Position numbers and translations under genes: made by a program. A stretch of 7,359 bases of DNA, from positions 1-7,359 of the forward strand of contig CAIWTR010000507.1 in NCBI GenBank assembly GCA_903915615.1, written 5' to 3'. Under the pieces are notes generated by a model, which saw nothing but the letters and a program-made list of their open reading frames with translations, made no database searches and was not told the DNA's origin. The first letter of the stretch is position 1. Each line of letters starts with the position of its first letter. The DNA is from an uncultured Armatimonadota bacterium. GTDB taxonomy: Bacteria; Armatimonadota; Armatimonadia; Armatimonadales; Armatimonadaceae. Positions 1 through 6,253 of this stretch are shown here, in pieces.

Positions 1-68
1 CCACGACCGGCTTCGAGAATCAGACCATCATACGTCTGAGCTGTTTCATCAGTCCTTATCGTCGTCAC
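1..68 (-). CDS. Possible start of an unidentified gene, cut by the left edge
   Basis: On the minus strand a reading frame beginning at GTG (66-68) stays open to the window edge. It reads as a plausible soluble N-terminus, MTTIRTDETAQTYDGLILEA. It would overlap the last 20 nt of the rhomboid-like gene in another frame, the kind of overlap seen between genes in one operon. A second in-frame GTG lies at 75-77, and the frame is closed by TAA at 96-98. No clear Shine-Dalgarno sequence precedes either start. Only about 22 codons are visible, too few to assign a family. The open frame could be chance. Confidence 0.25.
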   Translation of the reverse strand, partial: MTTIRTDETAQTYDGLILEAGR

Positions 69-834
69 CCAGTCCACTGTTCTTAAACATCTTCTTTATC
101 TTCGCATCCCGCTGTTTCCGCCGGATGCCATCCAGTAACCGCGCAATCGGATTGCTTGGCTCAGCATCGCGCACTTCATTCTCAAAGCCATCAAAGCGTG
201 ACTTACTGCGCGCTTTTCCAAGCGTGAAGCGGGCACCGCTCGCGTACCAATAGGCAAGCCCAGGAGATACGAGGCCAGCGATTCCCATGATTGGGGAGCC
301 GCCCGTAACGGCAATTTGGTAGACAAAGCTCGCTACCGTGATGGCACCAAGCCACGGTGCCGGGATTTTGAAGATGAAGTAGATGGAGACTTTTTCTCGG
401 CGGTTGATGTAGCACCATGCAACCGTCGGTGCGGCAAGGCCCATCCATAGGCCAGCGAGGCCAAATGGAGCATGGAGCAGCGCGCCAAGGCCCCAGCATG
501 CAAGTGTGGTGATGGCGCTAAGGGCGACGACAAACCATGCGAATACCTGGCTGCCCCAGCTGCGCTCAAGGCTTCCGCAAACCCATAACGCCCACATCAC
601 TCCAAAGAACAAGCCGATCGGATCGGTGGTCGAGACCAATGGCCAAGTGACTGCCGTAATCGGGAGCATCGGAAAGGTAAGTGATGACGCAGCCAGAAAC
701 ATCGGGGAGAAACCACTCCCCATTCCGACAAAGGATGCCAGAAACGTCAGGACATTTCCAGCGATGATGATGTAGGTGACGGGCGTCCCGGATGCCTGAA
801 ACTGACTCCGCATGTTTACGACATTATTTCGCAC
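49..834 (-). CDS. Rhomboid-fold membrane protein, predicted catalytically inactive
   Basis: This is a 261-residue protein with several hydrophobic segments, roughly residues 18-38, 43-66, 72-88, 96-120, 124-142, 158-176 and 182-200. A charged cytoplasm-like tail of about 60 residues rich in K, R and D follows. The opening TPVTYIIIAGNVLTF and the segment CGSLERSWG (86-94) resemble the first helix and the G-x-x-x-E-x-x-x-G loop of rhomboid intramembrane proteases. The place of the catalytic GxSG motif is taken by GLAG (125-128), so the serine is alanine. The expected helix-6 histidine context reads IMGIAG with no histidine. I therefore infer a pseudo-rhomboid that might bind or escort membrane clients rather than cut them. 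The GTG start at 834 is preferred over ATG at 813 because AGAGG sits 7 nt before it and nothing similar precedes the ATG. It lies 68 nt downstream of the aldo/keto reductase on the same strand and may be co-transcribed. Its link to rhamnose use is unknown. Confidence 0.75.
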   Translation of the reverse strand: MRNNVVNMRSQFQASGTPVTYIIIAGNVLTFLASFVGMGSGFSPMFLAASSLTFPMLPITAVTWPLVSTTDPIGLFFGVMWALWVCGSLERSWGSQVFAWFVVALSAITTLACWGLGALLHAPFGLAGLWMGLAAPTVAWCYINRREKVSIYFIFKIPAPWLGAITVASFVYQIAVTGGSPIMGIAGLVSPGLAYWYASGARFTLGKARSKSRFDGFENEVRDAEPSNPIARLLDGIRRKQRDAKIKKMFKNSGLGDDDKD

Positions 835-842
835 ACTAAGAC

Positions 843-866
843 CTCTGCCTGCATTCTACTCTGCCT
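843..866 (-). promoter_or_regulatory. Paired AGGCAGAG direct repeat before the rhomboid-like gene
   Basis: On the minus strand the octamer AGGCAGAG occurs twice, at 859-866 and 843-850, with starts 16 nt apart. The copy nearer the gene supplies the AGAGG ribosome-binding sequence for the GTG start at 834. The spacing of about one and a half helical turns could suit a regulator, but eight bases repeated once may also be chance. No good -35/-10 pair was found. Confidence 0.25.
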
Positions 867-902
867 GATACCGCGACCGGCAATCCTGTTGAACGACTCC
901 AA

Positions 903-1895
903 CTACCAGCGGGCATTTGGTCCGAAGTTAGCGCTGTAGTAGTTGCTGATGTGTGTTCCTGGAGGGAAAATCGCATCGATGTCAGCAAGCTGCGCTGTCG
1001 TTAGCGTAAGCTCCGCGGATTTCATATAGGCGGTGTACTGGTGCATCGACTTTGGACCGATGATAGGACTGGTTACCCCAGGCTGCTGTATCAACCAGGC
1101 AAGGGCCACATCCGATGGTGCCAAACCTTGGGTTCCACACCACGCAACATATTCCTCAACTTTTACGAGCGCTGCTTCGTGATCGCGATTCATCGGGGCA
1201 GTCCGGGATGCATACCGGGCATCCATTGGACGCTGCTGCCCCGATATGTATTTACCCGTCAGCAAGCCGCCTGCAAGCGGTGCCCAGGGAAGAATACCGA
1301 TGCCGTACGTCTGACACATCGGGATCAGCTCACGCTCAATCCGCCGGTCGAGCAGGTTATACGGAGGCTGCTCAGTCACAAAGCGGTTGAGGCCAAGCTC
1401 TTTGGATGCCCATAAGGCCTCGGTGACCTGCCAAGCGGCAAACGTAGATGTGCCAATCGAGCGGACTTTGCCTGCCCGAACAAGGTCATCCAAGGCGCGC
1501 AGGGTTTCATCGATCGGGACATCCGGGTGTGGCCGATGGAGCTGATACAAGTCAATGTAATCGGTTCCGAGGCGTTTGAGGGATGCATTACACCCTTCAA
1601 TGATGTGATTTCGGTGGCTGCCCCAAGCGTTCACACCATCTCCCATGCGGTTGAAAACCTTGGTCGCAAGGATGGCGCGTGAGCGGTTTGCACCGTGAAG
1701 CGCTTTACCTGTGATCTCTTCAGAGCGACCTTGCGAATACATATCCGCGGTGTCGATAAAGTTGATGCCTTCATCGAGTGCCCGGTGCACAATCTCGATG
1801 GAATCCGACTCGTTGCAGTCATCCCCAAAGTTCATCGTTCCCAGACATAACGTGCTGACCTGTACACCGGTACGGCCAAGAGGGCGGTATTGCAT
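903..1895 (-). CDS. Aldo/keto reductase, NADPH-type oxidoreductase
   Basis: This complete 330-residue protein has the usual length for the aldo/keto reductase superfamily. It opens with the typical MQYRPLGRTGVQVS and LCLGTMNFG. The four residues of the family's active site are visible: D48 in FIDTA, Y53, K79 in ATKV and H120 in LYQLH. IGTS at 147-150 and the cofactor-binding stretch SPIIGPKS near residues 276-283 also fit. It is a cytoplasmic TIM-barrel enzyme reducing carbonyls, or oxidising alcohols, with a nicotinamide cofactor. The ATG is 3 nt after the rhamnosidase stop, and AGGAG (1905-1909 on the minus strand) lies 9 nt before it inside that gene, so the two are almost certainly co-translated from one mRNA. 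The context suggests a substrate from rhamnoside breakdown. Candidates are the sugar itself, an aglycone carbonyl, or L-lactaldehyde from the rhamnulose-phosphate aldolase step. The sequence does not choose between these. Confidence 0.93.
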   Translation of the reverse strand: MQYRPLGRTGVQVSTLCLGTMNFGDDCNESDSIEIVHRALDEGINFIDTADMYSQGRSEEITGKALHGANRSRAILATKVFNRMGDGVNAWGSHRNHIIEGCNASLKRLGTDYIDLYQLHRPHPDVPIDETLRALDDLVRAGKVRSIGTSTFAAWQVTEALWASKELGLNRFVTEQPPYNLLDRRIERELIPMCQTYGIGILPWAPLAGGLLTGKYISGQQRPMDARYASRTAPMNRDHEAALVKVEEYVAWCGTQGLAPSDVALAWLIQQPGVTSPIIGPKSMHQYTAYMKSAELTLTTAQLADIDAIFPPGTHISNYYSANFGPNARW

Positions 1896-1898
1896 TGC

Positions 1899-4517
1899 TT
1901 AAATCTCCTGTTTGATGATGATGGGACCGAGGATGCCGCTCGGGAGCTCCGAGTGGCTGGTGGCTGTGAATGGCTTGTAATCGATACCGACGAAGTAGAA
2001 CTTCTGCCACTTCATACCCGACTTTTCGCATCCGATAAGGCCATTTAGCATCAGATTGGCAACTTCCACTTCTAGGATGTTAGTTGCTTTGACATCGCTC
2101 GCTGCGATCGATACCTCGTACGGTGCGGAAATTAATGTGGCGACTTCGCGACCATTCCACGTGATACGTGCGCTGTGGCGTACATCCCCGAGGTTTATCG
2201 TCACGCGCTTGCCCGATGCTGCCCGCACAGCTGTCTTGTACGTCGCGCGCCCCGAGAAAGCCCGCCACGCTGATGACCACTGACACCAGTCACCAAGCGT
2301 TACCGACTTCATCGTCTCAGGATGGACTGAGCCTGGACCGGGAGTTACATCTAAGGGGCCATGTGCAAGATTTCGTTCTCGCCGCACGGCTGCGATACCG
2401 ATTGGCGCCGCCACTTTCGGGTTGTCCCAAATGACAAAGCGCACCGAATCGACCGGCAAGTCCACCTGCAGTGTCACTGATGACGATGTATGCGACATCA
2501 CTGGAGCGACAAATTTACGACCGCTCCGTGGGTCTAGGATGGTTGCTGTGCGCGGACGGGGACCGGAGTGTGCGACGGTAAGGTGTTTTTGGTGGATGCC
2601 GTTTGCCCGGTTAACGATGAAGTGTGCGGGTTTGGTTCCGATTCTGATGCGACGTATGCCAAGGGTGATGCTGGCCATCGGCTCACTTAGCCAACCTCCT
2701 GCAGCGCGTGCAGTCTGCCAATCAGGAGCAAGCGTGATCAGACCACGCCCGCAGCTATAGGATTTTGCACGTGTGGCTTTTTTAGATGTTGGCGATGCGA
2801 AGACGTTCGACCACGATTGATCCATTGCTGTCTGCCGATGTTCCAGCTGGTGGTAACCGGGGACTTGCTGTGGAGGCTTGCCAATGAAGATGACATGCGC
2901 TCCCTCGTTTGCCAGCTTGACGATACGGCTGAGGGTGGTTTCGGGCATTGTCGTACATTCAGGAACAACGATGCACTTCCAGGTCGAGCCATGTGAAGTC
3001 AGCTGTCCACCTTTGCCAACGTTCACATCTTTGATAAGGCTGTCCGAGAACATCGATATCTGGGAGCCATCGCGGAACCACTGCTGGACGAGCGTTGAGA
3101 GCCCGGGCATCCCGGCGCGGAACCAGTCGGCAGTTCCATGAAGGGTGTAAGTTGTTACCGGGCTTGCTTGATCCACATTGCCACGGGCATCCCAAATCGG
3201 AAAGTAAACAAGGGCATCGGCATCAATGGTTGATGTTTGGAGAAGCGACTGGGCCCGCGCGACATAGTCGGTCAGGGGCTTCATATGTGCAAACCAAGGG
3301 TTTGTCGGTCCGAAGTGATTGGATGCGTAGAACATCCAGCCGGGCCAAGGAGCATCCGCCGGGCTTGCCGCCGTTCCATGGCAGAAAACATGGTTGATGC
3401 CTGCGAGGAAGAGCTCATCGACCTCGGCACGGATGTGATCAAGCGGAGCCGCTCCGTGTTCGCCCAGCCATGTAAAAGCTTCAGCGCTTACCAGTGGCTT
3501 TCCCGTGAGCTGTGCTGCACTTGCTGCGAGCGTACAGATGAACATTTCTTCAACGGCAACCTCGTGGCTGACAGGCTTCGGAATCGCGACCAGCGGCTCA
3601 CGCCCCGAGAGAACCAGAGGCCCACACCCGAACTGTTCCGCCTCCGGGATATCGGCAGCTGCGTAGAAATCGATTAGATTACCGGGAGACCCGTGGGCTT
3701 GCAGGCGGGTTTTTGCTTTGCGGGAATGCGCGAACATCGTCCACGGCGTTAGAAATTCGGAATGCGCCAACTCCTCTAAATGCGCCGCATAGTCACTCCG
3801 CTGCGCCTTTGCATTCGGTGATATTGACTTCGCGGCAAGGGATGCAAGTGCATCGGCAAACGGATAGCCAGCTGCTTTTTCAAACGATGCCGCAATCCCC
3901 GCCGTCGTCGTCGCGCCATAGACTTCCCATGAATCATTGAAGACGGCACGCGGGGTGTCCGAGCCCAAACGGTTTAGGAATACATCGATAGGTTTTAGAA
4001 ACGCTGCTGCTGCATCCCGGCTGAACGGATCCATCACATTCCCAGCACCGCCCGGCCCTGAGCGCTTTACTTGCTGGCGCGTTGGCACTGCGAGCGCGAC
4101 CAGGTCGCGCGTCGCGGCGATCTCAACGGCACCATCCGGGCGTTTACGCTGTGCGGCCGGGATTACCGACAAGCCTTGCGCACGGTGCACATTTCCAATC
4201 CAAGGACCACCGTAGGGCCAGCCGGTTCCAAGGATGCAGTCGACATCCATGTTGTGTGCCCGCGCAGTCCGCACCGCATGCCGAAAGCGCTGCTCGAAAT
4301 TGGGGGAGAGATAGTCGACGGGCGTGTAGCCGGGGGCATCCGGGGCGTAGATGGGTGAAATCTCGACCCCACCAAAGCCTGCGTTGCGGAGGGCTGTCAG
4401 CTCTGCCGTGATGTCTTTCTCGCTGATGGCAGACCCCAGCCACCACCACCGTGTCCAGAGCCTCTGGGCTGGCGGAGCATTCTTCGGATTCATCCAAGCA
4501 ACCGGAAGGCGCATCAT
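1899..4517 (-). CDS. Family GH106-type alpha-L-rhamnosidase, no signal peptide
   Basis: This is an 872-residue glycoside hydrolase that probably removes terminal alpha-L-rhamnose from glycosides. The N-terminal catalytic part shows WTRWWWLGSAI (21-31), GFGGVEISP (47-55), GTGWPYGGPW (97-106), FNDSWEVYG (193-201) and PLVSAEAFTW (341-350). INHVFCHG (374-381), PGWMFY (392-397) and NPWFAHMKPLTDYVAR (406-421) follow, all a recognisable GH106 pattern. E197 and E346 are acidic candidates for the active site. Residues about 510-550 look like a glutamine-amidotransferase-like domain. The end (about 745-866) is a family-2-type sugar-binding jelly roll with ATYKT, NLGDVRHSARITWNG and GILGP. No hydrophobic signal peptide is visible, so the enzyme is inferred to act in the cytoplasm on imported oligosaccharides. 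Starts at 4517, 4514 and 4493 are all possible and none has a clear Shine-Dalgarno sequence. AAGAAT a few bases before the first ATG could be a weak -10 box for a near-leaderless transcript. Length and continuity indicate an intact gene. It leads the minus-strand operon and diverges from rhaI. Confidence 0.88.
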   Translation of the reverse strand: MMRLPVAWMNPKNAPPAQRLWTRWWWLGSAISEKDITAELTALRNAGFGGVEISPIYAPDAPGYTPVDYLSPNFEQRFRHAVRTARAHNMDVDCILGTGWPYGGPWIGNVHRAQGLSVIPAAQRKRPDGAVEIAATRDLVALAVPTRQQVKRSGPGGAGNVMDPFSRDAAAAFLKPIDVFLNRLGSDTPRAVFNDSWEVYGATTTAGIAASFEKAAGYPFADALASLAAKSISPNAKAQRSDYAAHLEELAHSEFLTPWTMFAHSRKAKTRLQAHGSPGNLIDFYAAADIPEAEQFGCGPLVLSGREPLVAIPKPVSHEVAVEEMFICTLAASAAQLTGKPLVSAEAFTWLGEHGAAPLDHIRAEVDELFLAGINHVFCHGTAASPADAPWPGWMFYASNHFGPTNPWFAHMKPLTDYVARAQSLLQTSTIDADALVYFPIWDARGNVDQASPVTTYTLHGTADWFRAGMPGLSTLVQQWFRDGSQISMFSDSLIKDVNVGKGGQLTSHGSTWKCIVVPECTTMPETTLSRIVKLANEGAHVIFIGKPPQQVPGYHQLEHRQTAMDQSWSNVFASPTSKKATRAKSYSCGRGLITLAPDWQTARAAGGWLSEPMASITLGIRRIRIGTKPAHFIVNRANGIHQKHLTVAHSGPRPRTATILDPRSGRKFVAPVMSHTSSSVTLQVDLPVDSVRFVIWDNPKVAAPIGIAAVRRERNLAHGPLDVTPGPGSVHPETMKSVTLGDWCQWSSAWRAFSGRATYKTAVRAASGKRVTINLGDVRHSARITWNGREVATLISAPYEVSIAASDVKATNILEVEVANLMLNGLIGCEKSGMKWQKFYFVGIDYKPFTATSHSELPSGILGPIIIKQEI

Positions 4518-4559
4518 ATGCCGTATTCTTACAGCGACTCAGGGCATCTGTGCTAGGAA

Positions 4560-4574
4560 CATCGGTCACCGATG
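4560..4574. promoter_or_regulatory. Perfect 15-bp palindrome, candidate operator of the divergent pair
   Basis: CATCGGT and ACCGATG form perfect 7-bp inverted arms around a single central C (4567). The centre is about 50 nt from the rhamnosidase ATG and 53 nt from the rhaI ATG, almost exactly the middle of the 102-nt intergenic region. That position is expected for one repressor or activator governing both transcripts. The odd centre differs from classical LacI operators with a central CG, so I do not assign a regulator family. No regulator gene lies in the window. Confidence 0.55.
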
Positions 4575-4599
4575 CCGAAACAGTGAGCCACGTTCGATA

Positions 4600-4611
4600 G
4601 GTGAGGGTGAG
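4600..4611 (+). promoter_or_regulatory. Doubled GGTGAG ribosome-binding site of rhaI
   Basis: GGTGAG occurs twice back to back (4600-4605 and 4606-4611). The second copy ends 8 nt before the ATG at 4620, a normal distance for pairing with 16S rRNA. This supports that ATG over the in-frame ATG at 4626. The tandem copy may give a second docking site or be chance. Confidence 0.6.
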
Positions 4612-4619
4612 AGATAATT

Positions 4620-5810
4620 ATGGCGATGTCGCATGCAGCCATCCGTGCTGCGGTCCGTGGGTTACCGATTGAGCTCCCTAGCTGGGGTTTTGCAAATGCA
4701 GGCACACGCTTCGGCGCATTTCCAGAGCCAGGCGCGGCGCGGGATGTCTTTGAAAAAATCGAGGATGCCAGCAGCGTTCATCGGCTGACCGGCGCAGCAC
4801 CCACCGTTGCGCTCCATATTCCATGGGATCTCCCGCCAGCCGGTGGAGATTGGACAACGATTGCCGACTTCGCCACAGAGCACGGAGTAGCCCTCGGAGC
4901 GATCAATCCCAACCTCTTCCAGGACCAGGCGTATAAGCTTGGGAGTGTGTGTAATAGCAACCCGGATGTACGTGCGAAAGCCGTCGCACACCTCGTGGAG
5001 TGTGCTGAGATTGCTGGAATCGTGGGGTCAAAGCAGGTTGCGGTCTGGCTCGCCGATGGCACTAACTACCCTGGGCAGGATGACCTTAGGTCGCGTCGCC
5101 ATCGCCTAAAGGACTCGCTTGCGCAAGGCTATGCTGCGCTACCGGCTGGCGTCGAGATGCTGATCGAATACAAGCTCTTCGAGCCGGCATTTTACACAAC
5201 CGACCTCTCGGATTGGGGAGCCAGCCTCTTGGTCTGTCAGCACCTCGGGCCAAACGCTAAGGTCCTCGTGGACACAGGGCATCACGGACACTACACAAAC
5301 ATCGAAGACATCGTCGCGACGCTCCTCGATGAAGGCCGCCTCGGCGGATTCCACTTCAATGATCGTCGCTACGCGGATGACGACCTCATTGTCGGTTCTG
5401 CAAACCCATTCCAGCTGTTCCTGATTTTCCATGAGCTGATCAATGGCAACGATGGCCAGACTGCGGCGCCAGTTGCGTATATGCTCGACCAGTCCCACGT
5501 CATCGAGAAGAAAATCGAAGCGATGGTCTTGTCGGTTCAGAATGTGCAAATTGCCTACGCAAAGGCATTGCTGGTCGACCGGGAAGCGCTGCGTGGTTTC
5601 CAGCTGGCTGGGGATGTGATGGGGGCGCATAACGTGCTTCGGGATGCGTACGAGACGGATGTGCGTGGCATTCTTGCGGATGCGCGTGAGGAAGTTGGAC
5701 TTCCCCGTGACCCGATTGCGGCTCTCAAGTCTGATGAGCTGGTTGCATCCAGGCGTGCATGGCGTCTTGAGAATCCGCCGCGTGCAAGTGGAGGCGGGCT
5801 CGGCGCCTAG
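4620..5810 (+). CDS. rhaI: L-rhamnose isomerase, Gram-positive/Streptomyces-type
   Basis: This 396-residue cytoplasmic TIM-barrel sugar isomerase converts L-rhamnose to L-rhamnulose. It belongs to the RhaI group related to the Pseudomonas stutzeri enzyme, not the E. coli RhaA group. Recognisable segments are LHIPWD (65-70), VWLADGTNYPGQ (142-153), IEYKLFEPAFYTTD (182-195), VLVDTGHHG (215-223), GGFHFNDRRYADDDL (242-256) and MLDQSH (288-293). By spacing against the P. stutzeri enzyme, the two-metal site maps to E183, D218, H221, H245, D253, D255 and D290. K185 and H66 are also in place, so the enzyme should be active. The C-terminal DPIAALKSDELVASRRAW is the usual family end plus a short glycine-rich tail. 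Its last 26 codons are the apparent source of the repeat array that follows. It is divergent from the rhamnosidase across a palindrome and ends in an intrinsic terminator. Rhamnulose kinase and aldolase must be elsewhere. Confidence 0.93.
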   Translation: MAMSHAAIRAAVRGLPIELPSWGFANAGTRFGAFPEPGAARDVFEKIEDASSVHRLTGAAPTVALHIPWDLPPAGGDWTTIADFATEHGVALGAINPNLFQDQAYKLGSVCNSNPDVRAKAVAHLVECAEIAGIVGSKQVAVWLADGTNYPGQDDLRSRRHRLKDSLAQGYAALPAGVEMLIEYKLFEPAFYTTDLSDWGASLLVCQHLGPNAKVLVDTGHHGHYTNIEDIVATLLDEGRLGGFHFNDRRYADDDLIVGSANPFQLFLIFHELINGNDGQTAAPVAYMLDQSHVIEKKIEAMVLSVQNVQIAYAKALLVDREALRGFQLAGDVMGAHNVLRDAYETDVRGILADAREEVGLPRDPIAALKSDELVASRRAWRLENPPRASGGGLGA

Positions 5811-5831
5811 TTGTCCACGTAGAGGAATGGA

Positions 5832-5869
5832 CCCCGATCTGGCATCGCCACGGTCGGGGTTTTGTTTTT
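5832..5869 (+). terminator. Intrinsic terminator of rhaI
   Basis: CCCCGATC (5832-5839) pairs with GGTCGGGG (5852-5859), eight pairs including one G-T wobble, around a 12-nt loop. The tract TTTTGTTTTT (5860-5869) follows at once. It begins 21 nt after the rhaI stop codon. The geometry is that of a strong Rho-independent terminator. Confidence 0.85.
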
Positions 5870-5881
5870 CAGTGGCGATGC
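5832..5881 (+). other. Possible H-type pseudoknot joining terminator loop to downstream repeat element
   Basis: The terminator loop segment GCATCGCCAC (5842-5851) is perfectly complementary over 10 nt to GTGGCGATGC (5872-5881). The second element lies just 12 nt beyond the terminator stem. The order is stem 1 left arm, 2-nt loop, stem 2 left arm, stem 1 right arm, 12-nt U-rich linker, stem 2 right arm, which is an H-type pseudoknot layout. The U tract would be the linker crossing stem 1. Alternatively, the downstream element could compete with terminator folding. The pairing is seen in the sequence. RNA function is inference. Confidence 0.35.
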
Positions 5882-5973
5882 ATGGCCTGTCGTTGGATGA
5901 ACTTGTAGCAGCAAGGTCTGCCAGGAGCAAGGCGAACCCACTGCCGGCAAGCTATCGTGGATTCGACACGTAA
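5872..5973 (+). pseudogene. Array copy 1: rhaI C-terminal fragment, short open frame
   Basis: A frame from GTG 5872 (or ATG 5878) to TAA 5973 would encode 33 (or 31) residues including SLDELVAARSARSKANPLPA. This matches DELVASRRAWRLENPPRAS at the end of RhaI, and the stop codon falls at the same alignment position. It lacks the metal-binding barrel, so it cannot be an isomerase. No good ribosome-binding site precedes it, and it lies behind the terminator. Most likely it is an untranslated relic, though its frame is intact, so a small peptide cannot be excluded. Confidence 0.5.
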
Positions 5974-6035
5974 TCTAAAAATCGAACGAACATACCCCGA
6001 CCATGGGTTACCGCGCCTAAGGATTTGTTTTTCTG

Positions 6036-6236
6036 GTGGCGATGCCCAACATTTCCTTGGATGAATGGCTAGTATCGCGGGCTGCTTGGCGCGAGGCGAA
6101 CCCGCTACCTGCAAGCGACAGTGGAATCGACACGTGCTCTAAAAAACAAACGAACTTACCCGACCATGCATTCCCACGCCTATGGTTTGGTGTTTTATTG
6201 TGGCGATGTATGACTTTTCATTGGATGAACGGCTAG
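6036..6236 (+). pseudogene. Array copy 2: rhaI C-terminal fragment, reads past the old stop
   Basis: From GTG 6036 or ATG 6042 the frame gives ISLDEWLVSRAAWREANPLP and then GIDT, the copy closest to the RhaI end in protein terms (11 of 19 core residues). The ancestral stop codon is TGC here, so the frame runs on through the hairpin region and out of phase into copy 3, ending at TGA 6234-6236. The tail after about residue 35 has no coding character. It is interpreted as a decayed copy. Confidence 0.45.
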
Positions 6237-6253
6237 CATCGCGCTCTTCATAG
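6200..6253 (+). pseudogene. Array copy 3: rhaI C-terminal fragment with premature stop
   Basis: The frame from GTG 6200 or ATG 6206 gives DFSLDERLASRSS and then an in-frame TAG at 6251-6253. A TGA further along (in the position of the copy 2 Gly codon) also breaks the ancestral frame. At DNA level the similarity to copy 2 continues to the GTGGCGATG at 6365. The stops argue against selection for a peptide in this copy. Confidence 0.5.

Noticed and set aside
20..49. Nine-codon frame starting at an ATG that overlaps the stop of the rhomboid-like gene
   Set aside because: It ends almost at once. The overlapping frame from GTG 68 stays open and looks more protein-like.
841..902. Terminator between the aldo/keto reductase and the rhomboid-like gene
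   Set aside because: Only very short arms (TGCC/GGCA) without a following T tract on the minus strand could be found.
1041..1415. Plus-strand frame of 124 codons opposite the aldo/keto reductase
   Set aside because: It overlaps a complete, motif-rich enzyme on the other strand and has no recognisable domain or start signal.
3237..3677. Plus-strand frame of 146 codons inside the rhamnosidase gene
   Set aside because: It is antisense to conserved catalytic motifs of the hydrolase, and its composition is unlike a normal protein (many Arg, Cys and Ser).
5139..5930. Long minus-strand open frame (263 codons) antisense to rhaI
   Set aside because: It lies opposite a clearly conserved enzyme, has no family resemblance and reads across the rhaI terminator. 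It is explained as a shadow of the rhaI codon pattern.
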